Origin: a virus
DNA: 20,220 nt
IMG/VR virus record: IMGVR_UViG_3300043410_001293
Span: 1 to 20,220 of that record
Strand: one strand, 5' to 3'
The notes below the pieces were generated by a model. The model was not told the DNA's origin, did not search any database, and saw nothing but the letters and a program-made list of their open reading frames with translations. Made by a program: the position numbers and the translations under genes. The number at the start of each line of letters is the position of its first letter. Within the stretch, counting starts at the first letter, position 1. This document shows, piece after piece, positions 12,972 through 18,936 of the stretch.

Positions 12972-14411
12972 ATGAGAGCAACCGAGTTTTTATCAGAGAG
13001 TCCATTGACGCCGGGTAGTTTATTTGATCCAAGACATTTATCTTGGAGACCACAGAAGTTCCTTCAAAAAATTGTAGACGGAACACCCTTTGTTGACAAA
13101 GCTGGAAACAAATTTTATCCAGACCCAAGTGATGCAAACCGCATAAGCGCCATCATCACCACAACACTTAAACAACTAGAGAAACAACCAAACGCACCTT
13201 TACCTAGTATTAGTGTAAAGATGAAAGAAGTTCCACCTGGATTCCCTAATCCCGTTCCAGCAAGCAAGTTTGAAAAAGCAGATTTACAAACATCTAAAGG
13301 ACAATTTACTAGTGACGTAAATGTACAGCCTATAGGAATAGGTATTGCAACCGAACCCATAAATAAGCCTGGCACTAAACCAAAAGATAAAGTTGTATTG
13401 ACAACTGACGAAGAAGTTAAACGAGCATTAGATGCACATAAAGAAATTCGTGCAGGTGATTTGTATAACGTAATCATAAACAATAAAGTTTTGGATCAAG
13501 CAGGTGAACTAGGTCAAGCAATTAAAGAAGTTGCTAGACAAATGGAAAATAAACAAATACCTGTCATCAAACAATATGATGAAAATACACAAAAGAAAAT
13601 AGCTATTGATGCTGGAGAGTATCTAGGTATATTAGCATTAGTAAATGATATAGCAGATTTCCCAAAGAAAGAGGCGTTTTTAAAATTCTTACGTTCATCT
13701 AATTTTGATAATTTAGCAGTAATTTTCCCAGGCGAACAAAACTCATCATTAAGTGACAGCTACGGCGTACAAAACGCAGAAACTGGCCACACTATTATGA
13801 TTAGTAGCAAGGGAGGAAAAGGCAGCACAGCGTCAGGCGCGGCGCCATCATTGGCTGGTTTAGCCCCTTCTATTGCAAAACGTAAAAACAAGATTAGAAG
13901 GGGAAATGGATTAGATTTTATAAATCATATCATTCAAGTGTCTCCTACATCAGCGCAAGGTTTTGCAGGTATAAATTGGATCGCAGAAAATTATCCAGAA
14001 GCACTTCCGGACAAATATAGAAAGTATGTTCCTTTCTATAGTGAAGATATCAAACTAGTATTAAACAATATCAGAACCAAAGGTGCAGAACCAATTCCAA
14101 ATAAGTTTTATCCACTAATTAGTTCTCCTAGTATCCGAAATAGCAAGGGCACAGATGGTGGAAAGTTAGCATACGTAGTAACTAAGGATTTGGTTAGTGC
14201 TATGAATTCTGGTATTATTCGTAACTTTAGAAACACAATCTTAGAGTTATTAGATGAAAACTTTGTCCAAATCTTCACACGTATCGTAGGTGGCAGATTA
14301 ATAACCAAAGTGTTATGGCCAGGCAAAGTAGACGGTAATGTAGAATTACATACCAAGATGTATCCGGGTAATCCTAACTTTGCTGGACTCAGCTTTAAGG
14401 TAACCGATTAA
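12972..14411 (+). CDS. protein of unknown function, 479 aa
   Basis: I do not recognise this protein. It begins MRATEFLSESPLTPGSLFDP. Residues 1-110 are Pro-rich and probably flexible, and residues 150-240 are helical. A segment with AGEYLGILAL (214-223), SDSYGVQN (261-268) and TIMISSKGGKGS (274-285) has the order of a PD-(D/E)xK nuclease (helix Glu, then Asp, then xxK), but the usual acidic residue before the Lys is Ser here, so I give this low weight. The last third contains several Trp/Tyr-rich strands. No SD is visible, and a late-type motif precedes the ATG. It ends 49 nt before clpP. Confidence 0.78.
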   Translation: MRATEFLSESPLTPGSLFDPRHLSWRPQKFLQKIVDGTPFVDKAGNKFYPDPSDANRISAIITTTLKQLEKQPNAPLPSISVKMKEVPPGFPNPVPASKFEKADLQTSKGQFTSDVNVQPIGIGIATEPINKPGTKPKDKVVLTTDEEVKRALDAHKEIRAGDLYNVIINNKVLDQAGELGQAIKEVARQMENKQIPVIKQYDENTQKKIAIDAGEYLGILALVNDIADFPKKEAFLKFLRSSNFDNLAVIFPGEQNSSLSDSYGVQNAETGHTIMISSKGGKGSTASGAAPSLAGLAPSIAKRKNKIRRGNGLDFINHIIQVSPTSAQGFAGINWIAENYPEALPDKYRKYVPFYSEDIKLVLNNIRTKGAEPIPNKFYPLISSPSIRNSKGTDGGKLAYVVTKDLVSAMNSGIIRNFRNTILELLDENFVQIFTRIVGGRLITKVLWPGKVDGNVELHTKMYPGNPNFAGLSFKVTD

Positions 14412-14412
14412 C

Positions 14413-14440
14413 TTGATTTTTCTTTAAAACTCTATACAAT
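14413..14440 (+). promoter_or_regulatory. sigma70-type promoter of clpP
   Basis: TTGATT (14413-14418) and TACAAT (14435-14440) are separated by 16 nt. It lies in the 49-nt gap before clpP and gives clpP a start independent of the upstream gene. It differs from the five-copy TTGACAATAAATC family. Confidence 0.55.
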
Positions 14441-14451
14441 AGAGCTTTTAA
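14424..14451. repeat. inverted repeat across the clpP -10 region
   Basis: TTAAAA plus CTCTAT (14424-14435) is mirrored by ATAGAG (14439-14444) and TTTTAA (14446-14451), with one bulged C and a 3-nt centre. It covers the -10 element and ends at the SD AAGGA (14450-14454). It could be an operator, or an RNA hairpin that hides the ribosome binding site. Confidence 0.7.
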
Positions 14452-14460
14452 GGAAACAAT

Positions 14461-15051
14461 ATGAGTTTAGTGCCGATCGTAATTGAACAAACAAGCAAAG
14501 GTGAGCGTAGCTACGATATTTACAGTCGGCTATTACGTGACCGTGTAATTTTGCTAGAAGGTGAAGTTCATGACCAAATGGCTAACTTGATTGTAGCCCA
14601 ATTGTTGTTCTTAGAATCAGAGGGTGAAAAAGATATTTCAATGTATATCAATAGCCCGGGTGGCAGTGTAACTGCTGGTATGGCAATCTATGATGCGATG
14701 CAATTTATCAAACCCGATGTGCAAACAATCGTAATGGGTCAAGCATGCAGTATGGGAAGTCTATTAGCACAAGCAGGTGCTAAAGGCAAACGTATGATTC
14801 TACCTAATGCACGACACATGATCCATCAACCTTCAGGTGGCGCACGTGGTCAGGCTACTGACATGGAAATTCAAGTAAAAGAGATTTTGCAAATGAAACG
14901 CACGTTGACCGAAATCTATGTCAATCACAATAGCAAGGGAAAAACCTTTGTAGAGTTGGCTAAGGATATGGAACGTGATTATTTCATGTCCGCGCAAGAA
15001 GCCGTAGACTATGGACTTGCTGACCAAATTATTACCAAACGTGATATTTGA
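14461..15051 (+). CDS. clpP: ClpP, serine protease subunit of ClpXP
   Basis: ClpP forms the tetradecameric proteolytic chamber fed by ClpX or ClpA. The 196-aa protein has the nucleophile in GQACSMG (S97), MIHQP (H122) and MERDYF (D173), plus the INSPGG segment and the [11 protein letters not shown] helix. It starts [19 protein letters not shown], which lines up with the mature N-terminus of bacterial ClpP (ALVPMVIEQT in E. coli), so the usual 14-residue propeptide is absent. AAGGA lies 6 nt before the ATG. The residue before the nucleophile is Cys rather than the more usual Ala. Its stop codon lies inside the -35 box of the next promoter. Confidence 0.97.
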   Translation: MSLVPIVIEQTSKGERSYDIYSRLLRDRVILLEGEVHDQMANLIVAQLLFLESEGEKDISMYINSPGGSVTAGMAIYDAMQFIKPDVQTIVMGQACSMGSLLAQAGAKGKRMILPNARHMIHQPSGGARGQATDMEIQVKEILQMKRTLTEIYVNHNSKGKTFVELAKDMERDYFMSAQEAVDYGLADQIITKRDI

Positions 15052-15076
15052 CAATAAATCAATTTGGTAATATACT
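15048..15076 (+). promoter_or_regulatory. sigma70-type promoter, family member 2
   Basis: TTGACA (15048-15053) and TATACT (15071-15076) are separated by 17 nt, and the spacer begins ATAAATCAATTTGG as in the other members. The TGA stop of clpP is made from the TGA of this -35 box. Confidence 0.85.
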
Positions 15077-15105
15077 ATACGCATCATCAAAATTGAGGGT
15101 GCGTG

Positions 15106-16224
15106 ATGCGTACTTTAGTATTAACTTTATCAGTTGCATTTTTAACCGCATGCGGAGGGGGCGGAGGAGGTTCTACTCCGACTCCCGCCAGGAATCCCGA
15201 CCCCATCAATTATACCTTGTATGATACATCATACAAGAATTTTAAATCATACCCCTTTGACAGTTTCGTTTTCCCAGCATCTACCCAATGGGGTGAAACA
15301 CTTGGTGTAGGTGTAGGTAATTTTTTAGACAGGAACACCGCAAGTGTTTTTACCACCACACAAAATTATGTGATGAACGGTACAGTATCTGCCGCACAAT
15401 CAACGGATTCTCAATATAAAAGTGATTTTCGTTTCTGGACTATCAATCCTGACAGGTCTCTTACACTAGCCAAAAGTTATAAAGGTTGCTTGCATCCTAG
15501 AAAGGCAGTTGTCGCTGATTTTAACAGAGACGGAATTAGTGACGTATTTGTAGCATGTCATGGATATGATGGTGCTCCTTACCCCGGTGAAAAGAGCAAA
15601 CTACTCTTGAGCAATGGCACAGACTTTACTATGTCTGACGTTGGTGATGTTGGATTCTATCATGGCGCAAGTGCGGCTGACGTTAATAATGATGGGTACC
15701 CTGATATTGTAGTAGCTAACATTCAAAATACACCTAGTGTGTATTTTCTAATGAATCAAGGAAACGGAACGTTCGTAAAAGATACCACAAGAGTTACCGA
15801 CCCGAATCCTGGTGGAATATTCTCAGTAGAATTGCTTGACGTTAATCAGGACAATATCATTGACTTAGTTATCGGTGGCCACGAACATGAGGGTTTTGCG
15901 GCTAAGATTATGTATGGAGATATCAACGGAGTATTTGGTAATACATCGTACACAATCCCTAGCGTTCCCGGAAGTGGTGTAGTCTTAGATTTTACCCTAG
16001 TAGATGTGAACAAATTGTATGTGGGTAGGGCTTACGATTCTACGTCAAGCGCAGGATTCTACGGTGGTTATACTTTGCAAGTTGTTGACCTGCATACACA
16101 GACTTCCACAATAGCCGCATCCGGAACTGGATCGTGGATACCCTGGTTCGTTTTGAAAACTAAAGATAACAAAAACGGGGTAGCCCCATATTTGAAACTT
16201 TTTGATTACTTTTTCACGTTATAA
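15106..16224 (+). CDS. phage-encoded lipoprotein 3 with FG-GAP/VCBS-like repeats, 372 aa
   Basis: MRTLVLTLSVAFLTAC is a lipoprotein signal ending in lipobox LTAC, followed by six Gly residues and a Pro/Thr linker, a layout often seen in proteobacterial surface lipoproteins. Three calcium-binding type repeats are visible: DFNRDGISD (138-146), DVNNDGYPD (192-200) and DVNQDNIID (245-253), each before a short hydrophobic strand, as in FG-GAP beta-propellers. The third repeat lacks the Gly. GAGGG lies 6 nt before ATG 15106, which I prefer to GTG 15103. The C-terminus is short for a full propeller, so it may be trimmed. A surface or adhesion-blocking role is inference. Confidence 0.85.
   Translation: MRTLVLTLSVAFLTACGGGGGGSTPTPARNPDPINYTLYDTSYKNFKSYPFDSFVFPASTQWGETLGVGVGNFLDRNTASVFTTTQNYVMNGTVSAAQSTDSQYKSDFRFWTINPDRSLTLAKSYKGCLHPRKAVVADFNRDGISDVFVACHGYDGAPYPGEKSKLLLSNGTDFTMSDVGDVGFYHGASAADVNNDGYPDIVVANIQNTPSVYFLMNQGNGTFVKDTTRVTDPNPGGIFSVELLDVNQDNIIDLVIGGHEHEGFAAKIMYGDINGVFGNTSYTIPSVPGSGVVLDFTLVDVNKLYVGRAYDSTSSAGFYGGYTLQVVDLHTQTSTIAASGTGSWIPWFVLKTKDNKNGVAPYLKLFDYFFTL
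15216..15237 (+). repeat. perfect inverted repeat, 10-bp arms, 2-nt centre
   Basis: CTTGTATGAT (15216-15225) and ATCATACAAG (15228-15237) are separated by AC, inside the lipoprotein 3 coding sequence about 110 nt after its start. It could be a protein-binding dyad or an RNA hairpin. Confidence 0.85.
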
Positions 16225-16231
16225 GGTTATA

Positions 16232-16266
16232 CCTCGCAGAGCCGCATAAACAGTGGCTTTCCGAGG
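16232..16266 (+). other. strong hairpin upstream of the promoter cassette
   Basis: CCTCGCAGAGCC (16232-16243) pairs with GGCTTTCCGAGG (16255-16266) with one C-C mismatch and one G-T pair, and two further pairs can form inside. It lies 8 nt after the lipoprotein 3 stop and 2 nt before the next -35 box. No T-run follows, so a role as a rho-independent terminator is uncertain. Confidence 0.75.
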
Positions 16267-16267
16267 C

Positions 16268-16296
16268 TTGACAATAAATCAGTTTGGGCATATAAT
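16268..16296 (+). promoter_or_regulatory. sigma70-type promoter, family member 3
   Basis: TTGACA (16268-16273), 17-nt spacer and TATAAT (16291-16296) give a consensus promoter. The transcribed leader to the AAGGAG at 16315-16320 is nearly identical to members 4 and 5. A 12-bp palindrome AATACATGTATT (16294-16305) overlaps the -10 and start region. Confidence 0.92.
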
Positions 16297-16326
16297 ACAT
16301 GTATTGATTGATTAAAGGAGCTTTCT

Positions 16327-16599
16327 ATGACAGTAGTTTATGACCGTTTGACCGAGCAACAAAAGCGTGAGGTTCGCATGTACGGTGTAACCGAAGCAGG
16401 AATGCGTGAATCAGTCGAATCTAGCCTAGCGTTTAAGCACCGTGGTCCCGCTATGATGGCTGCTAGCATCATGTCCGATTGTCAGGAAATGATTAGTCAC
16501 GACAACGGTGGTTCTTACGATTTCATGGTGATCGAGGATGTCCGTCAAGCCCTGAATCGTGCTAAGTGGATCCTGTTTGAATACTGTGACCAAAAGTAA
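16327..16599 (+). CDS. hypothetical phage protein, 90 aa
   Basis: I know no function for this protein, though I recall similar ones from other phages. It is mostly helical: VVYDRLTEQQKREVRMYG, GMRESVESSLAFKHRGPAMM, ASIMSDCQEMI, and VRQALNRAKWILFEYC near the end. AAGGAG with 6-nt spacing sets the start. It has its own consensus promoter and is probably an early, strongly expressed gene. Its last codons (QK and stop) begin a 22-nt repeat shared with the gene ending at 17162. Confidence 0.85.
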   Translation: MTVVYDRLTEQQKREVRMYGVTEAGMRESVESSLAFKHRGPAMMAASIMSDCQEMISHDNGGSYDFMVIEDVRQALNRAKWILFEYCDQK

Positions 16600-16612
16600 T
16601 ACTTAGTACTAC
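16591..16612 (+). repeat. short repeat with TAGTACTA palindrome, copy 1
   Basis: The sequence spans the last two codons and stop of one gene and the 8-bp palindrome TAGTACTA (16604-16611). A near-identical copy is at 17154-17176. In both, the palindrome starts 19-20 nt before the -35 box of a family promoter. Confidence 0.8.
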
Positions 16613-16623
16613 ATTTCCCAAAT

Positions 16624-16652
16624 TTGACAATAAATCGGTTTGGGTATATAAT
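16624..16652 (+). promoter_or_regulatory. sigma70-type promoter, family member 4
   Basis: TTGACA (16624-16629), 17-nt spacer and TATAAT (16647-16652). The leader to AAGGAG (16674-16679) resembles member 3 but with a few inserted bases. Confidence 0.92.
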
Positions 16653-16686
16653 ACTTGTATTGTCAGTTGATTAAAGGAGTTTGCAA

Positions 16687-16959
16687 ATGCGTACCAAGAC
16701 TATCGTTGAAGGTTTCAAAAACAGTCAAAAATTTCGCTTTATTCTCACCACCGAGAATGGTGAGGAATTTGGCATGTATGTCACGCTCCAGCAAATGAGT
16801 GACCAATTTGCTACTGGCAACGCTAGGGCCGCTGTTTGGGACGCTATGCTCCGATTGAGTTATGACCGTCGCATTGCAGAGGCTCGCCGCGAACCCATCC
16901 CTTCAGGTCTCGTCCGTGAGTGTTTTGGATACAAGCAAGTTCAAGTGGATTTGGTGTAA
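16687..16959 (+). CDS. hypothetical phage protein, 90 aa
   Basis: I do not recognise this protein. It begins MRTKTIVEGFKNSQKFRF, then has a strand pair (FRFILTTENG, EFGMYVTL) and helices (DAMLRLSYDRRIAEARRE). I moved the start from the TTG at 16681 to ATG 16687, which lies 7 nt after AAGGAG. Two overlapping and mutually exclusive hairpins (16741-16758 and 16744-16764) occur early in the coding sequence. Confidence 0.8.
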   Translation: MRTKTIVEGFKNSQKFRFILTTENGEEFGMYVTLQQMSDQFATGNARAAVWDAMLRLSYDRRIAEARREPIPSGLVRECFGYKQVQVDLV

Positions 16960-16961
16960 TT

Positions 16962-17162
16962 ATGTCGTATACAGTTTTCAAGCACAACAAGGAATTCGGT
17001 CCCCGTAAGGGACTTGAAGGTCCCTTTCACTATCCCAATGGTCGTGTGTTGTACTACGATCCGAAGGCAGGTGAGTACTATGATCCTCTCACCGACTTTT
17101 ATGTTGAGCGGGATGAGGTCGCTGAACTGCAAAAACAGGTTTTTACGTACCTACAAAAGTAA
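16962..17162 (+). CDS. hypothetical phage protein, 66 aa
   Basis: I do not recognise this protein. It starts MSYTVFKHNKEFGPRKG and is rich in Tyr, Asp and Gly (YNGR-like loops, then YYDPKAGEYYDPLTDFYVE), ending in a helix. It begins 2 nt after the preceding stop with only a weak SD, so coupling to the gene at 16687 is likely. An ATG at 16920 in frame lies inside the previous gene and lacks an SD. Confidence 0.75.
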   Translation: MSYTVFKHNKEFGPRKGLEGPFHYPNGRVLYYDPKAGEYYDPLTDFYVERDEVAELQKQVFTYLQK

Positions 17163-17176
17163 TACTTTAGTACTAC
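17154..17176 (+). repeat. short repeat with TAGTACTA palindrome, copy 2
   Basis: This is the second copy of the repeat at 16591-16612, with one extra T. It again begins in the last two codons (QK and stop) of the upstream gene, and TAGTACTA is at 17168-17175. Confidence 0.8.
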
Positions 17177-17186
17177 TTTTTAAAGG

Positions 17187-17215
17187 TTGACAATAAATCG
17201 TTTTGGGTATATAAT
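17187..17215 (+). promoter_or_regulatory. sigma70-type promoter, family member 5
   Basis: TTGACA (17187-17192), 17-nt spacer and TATAAT (17210-17215). The leader to AAGGAG (17234-17239) is nearly identical to member 3. It heads the gene run from 17248 onward. Confidence 0.92.
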
Positions 17216-17247
17216 ACTTGTATTGATTGATTAAAGGAGCATTTCAA

Positions 17248-17691
17248 ATGGCAACTCGTTCTACTATCGCACTGGAATTCGCTGACGGTTCTGTGGGCCA
17301 AGTATATTGTCACTGGGACGGTTATCTGGATCACAACGGCAAGATCCTGTTTGAACAATATCAGGACCCGTTCAAGTTGCAAAAACTCATTGACCTCGGT
17401 GACTTGTCTAGCCTGCGTAATGAGGTAAATCCTGAGCCCTATCGTGCTCACACGTTTGACAATTCTCAGGAAGACGTTTGTGTGTTCTATGGTCGTGACC
17501 GAGGTGAGACTGGTGTCAATGCCCGTTACTTCAAGGACTTTGCCGATTATAAGGCTAATCACCAGTATGAGGAATTTGAATACATCCTACGTACTGATGG
17601 CAAGTGGTATGTCTGTGAATACAGCGGTGACTATAAATTGCTTGCCATTGAATTGGCAAAAGAAGAAACTGTTGGCTACAAGGATTATTGA
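17248..17691 (+). CDS. conserved phage hypothetical protein, 147 aa
   Basis: The protein starts MATRSTIALEFADGSVGQVY and contains CHWDGYLDHNGKILFEQY and LIDLGDLSSLRNEV. I recall this arrangement from many phages under no assigned function. The second half holds a domain with EEFEYILRTDGKWYVCEY and a short hydrophobic strand. I chose ATG 17248, which lies 8 nt after AAGGAG; an upstream ATG at 17227 overlaps the SD. It is the first gene of the run and is coupled to the SWIM-type gene by a TGATG overlap. Confidence 0.85.
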   Translation: MATRSTIALEFADGSVGQVYCHWDGYLDHNGKILFEQYQDPFKLQKLIDLGDLSSLRNEVNPEPYRAHTFDNSQEDVCVFYGRDRGETGVNARYFKDFADYKANHQYEEFEYILRTDGKWYVCEYSGDYKLLAIELAKEETVGYKDY

Positions 17692-18047
17692 TGAAATACT
17701 TCCAAGAGGTTACTGAGTGGGCAGACAAAACGCCCAATCACATTTATTATCTATCCGATGATAAGACCTCTATGGTTGGTTACATCAAGGTAGGTAGCAA
17801 AGACCTGTACAAGTTTAAGAGCCCTATTCGGATTGATGTGCGTGGTCGCAAGTTTAAGGTTCTTGACATGAAGGCAGAACCGGACAATGTGTACTTTAAG
17901 AAAGAGGCACCTAAGAAGGATGTTATCATTGTACAGGGTTCTAATGGTAAGGAATATCAAGTAGAAAAGATTGGCGACAAGTATAGTTGCAGTTGCCCTG
18001 GCTTTATGTTCCGTCATAAGTGTAAACATGTTGAAGGATTGAAATGA
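17691..18047 (+). CDS. SWIM-type zinc-finger protein, 118 aa
   Basis: The C-terminus has C100-S-C102, eight residues, then C111-K-H113, which matches the SWIM zinc motif CxCxnCxH known for binding DNA or proteins. The strand NGKEYQVEKIGDKYSCSC precedes it, as is usual. The N-terminal half contains a possible beta-domain (VGYIKVGSKDLYKFKSPIRI). The gene overlaps its neighbours at both ends, and AAGGA at 18034-18038 near its 3' end lies 5 nt before the next ATG. Confidence 0.82.
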   Translation: MKYFQEVTEWADKTPNHIYYLSDDKTSMVGYIKVGSKDLYKFKSPIRIDVRGRKFKVLDMKAEPDNVYFKKEAPKKDVIIVQGSNGKEYQVEKIGDKYSCSCPGFMFRHKCKHVEGLK

Positions 18048-18295
18048 ACGAACGAATTCAAGAACTTTCTGTAGAGGCATGGCGTTTTACCTCCAATCAG
18101 GTGGCTTATCTCAACCGCATCCATAATAGATCATATTCGCAGGATGAGGTTACAGATATTTTTGAACAAAAATTCGCCGAGTTGATTGTCAAGGAATGCT
18201 TGGACCAATGCTATAACCGTGGCATGAACGATGAATTGTATGCTGGCCAGTTGAAAGCGGCGGCATATATTGAAGAACATTTCGGAGTTGAATGA
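18044..18295 (+). CDS. NERI/HFGVE-family small protein, copy 6
   Basis: This 83-aa protein starts MNERIQELSVEAWRF, has FAELIVKEC in the centre and ends IEEHFGVE. The copies at 685-2113 are 16 kb away, so this is a second cluster of the family. The first variable stretch has VAYLNRIHNRSYSQDEV and the second has YNRGMNDELYAGQ. GGAG at 18284-18287 lies 7 nt before ATG 18295. Function is unknown. Confidence 0.85.
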   Translation: MNERIQELSVEAWRFTSNQVAYLNRIHNRSYSQDEVTDIFEQKFAELIVKECLDQCYNRGMNDELYAGQLKAAAYIEEHFGVE

Positions 18296-18519
18296 TGATT
18301 ACAGGTGTTCGTTGGTTTACAAATCGTGATGGGTGTATGGGTATTGTACAGATTGTACAAGACCATCAAAAGGATATATATCGTCAAACCGGAGAGGCTG
18401 ACTTCAAATATTACATTGGAGTTGGTAGTGGTCTAGATGAAAAGGCTGATATGAATCACATTGCTGACTACGGATGTCCTTTTGACAAGGCACCGGGTGA
18501 TGTATTGTTTGGAGTCTGA
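18295..18519 (+). CDS. hypothetical phage protein, 74 aa
   Basis: The protein begins MITGVRWFTNRDGCMGIVQIV and contains YYIGVGSGLDEKAD and IADYGCPFDKAPGD, a small alpha/beta fold. I recall related phage hypotheticals but know no function. Tandem ATG codons stand at 18292 and 18295, and I chose 18295 for its 7-nt distance from GGAG. It is not a member of the NERI family, yet it ends LFGV, coded by TTT GGA GTC, which puts GGAG (18511-18514) 6 nt before the next ATG. Confidence 0.78.
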   Translation: MITGVRWFTNRDGCMGIVQIVQDHQKDIYRQTGEADFKYYIGVGSGLDEKADMNHIADYGCPFDKAPGDVLFGV

Positions 18520-18520
18520 C

Positions 18521-18754
18521 ATGAACGAACGAATTTTAAAACTTATGGCCGAGGCTGGATTTGATGTAGAGAAACTACGCACCTATCCCGGTGGCTGGCC
18601 CAGAGAAGACCTATTGGTTCTTGAAGACTTTGCCAAGTTGATTGTTCGGGAATGTATGAGTAAGACTGCTGGATATCTGCTTGAGGATGAATTCGGTGGG
18701 TCAGATGTAAAAGAAGCATCAGAAGAACTGGCAAAACATTTCGGAGTTGAATGA
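18521..18754 (+). CDS. NERI/HFGVE-family small protein, copy 7
   Basis: This 77-aa protein starts MNERILKLMAEAGFDVEKL, has FAKLIVREC in the centre and ends LAKHFGVE. I placed the start at 18521, where the family motif begins and GGAG is 6 nt upstream; an in-frame start at 18461 would add 20 unrelated residues. The variable stretches are YPGGWPREDLLVLED and a Gly/Ser/Asp-rich one. Its tail supplies GGAG (18743-18746) for the next gene. Confidence 0.85.
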   Translation: MNERILKLMAEAGFDVEKLRTYPGGWPREDLLVLEDFAKLIVRECMSKTAGYLLEDEFGGSDVKEASEELAKHFGVE

Positions 18755-18936
18755 TGAAATATGTAATGACCGAGCAACACTACGACATGAAGCCCGGTCT
18801 GGAGGTTGAATTCGTTAGTGTGAGCGAGAGTGACACTAAGAGCACAGGCAAAGAGCATGTGGTTGTATCCGTTGAGGGTTCTGACAGCGTGTTTGTTGTT
18901 CCTACTTACAAGTTGAAAGAATATGATTCCAAGTGA
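18754..18936 (+). CDS. hypothetical protein, 60 aa
   Basis: I do not recognise this protein. It starts MKYVMTEQHYDMKPGLEVEF and is a likely all-beta fold with alternating strands (VVVSVEGSDSVFVVPTYKL). ATG codons at 18751 and 18754 are in tandem, and I chose 18754 because it lies 7 nt after GGAG. It overlaps the next gene by 14 nt. Confidence 0.7.
   Translation: MKYVMTEQHYDMKPGLEVEFVSVSESDTKSTGKEHVVVSVEGSDSVFVVPTYKLKEYDSK

Noticed and set aside
16230-16267. tRNA or tRNA fragment
   Set aside because: Only one stem-loop forms; there is no T-loop, anticodon arm or acceptor stem.
17444-17716. 90-aa frame on the plus strand
   Set aside because: It is contained almost wholly in the 17248 gene in another frame and has no ribosome binding site.
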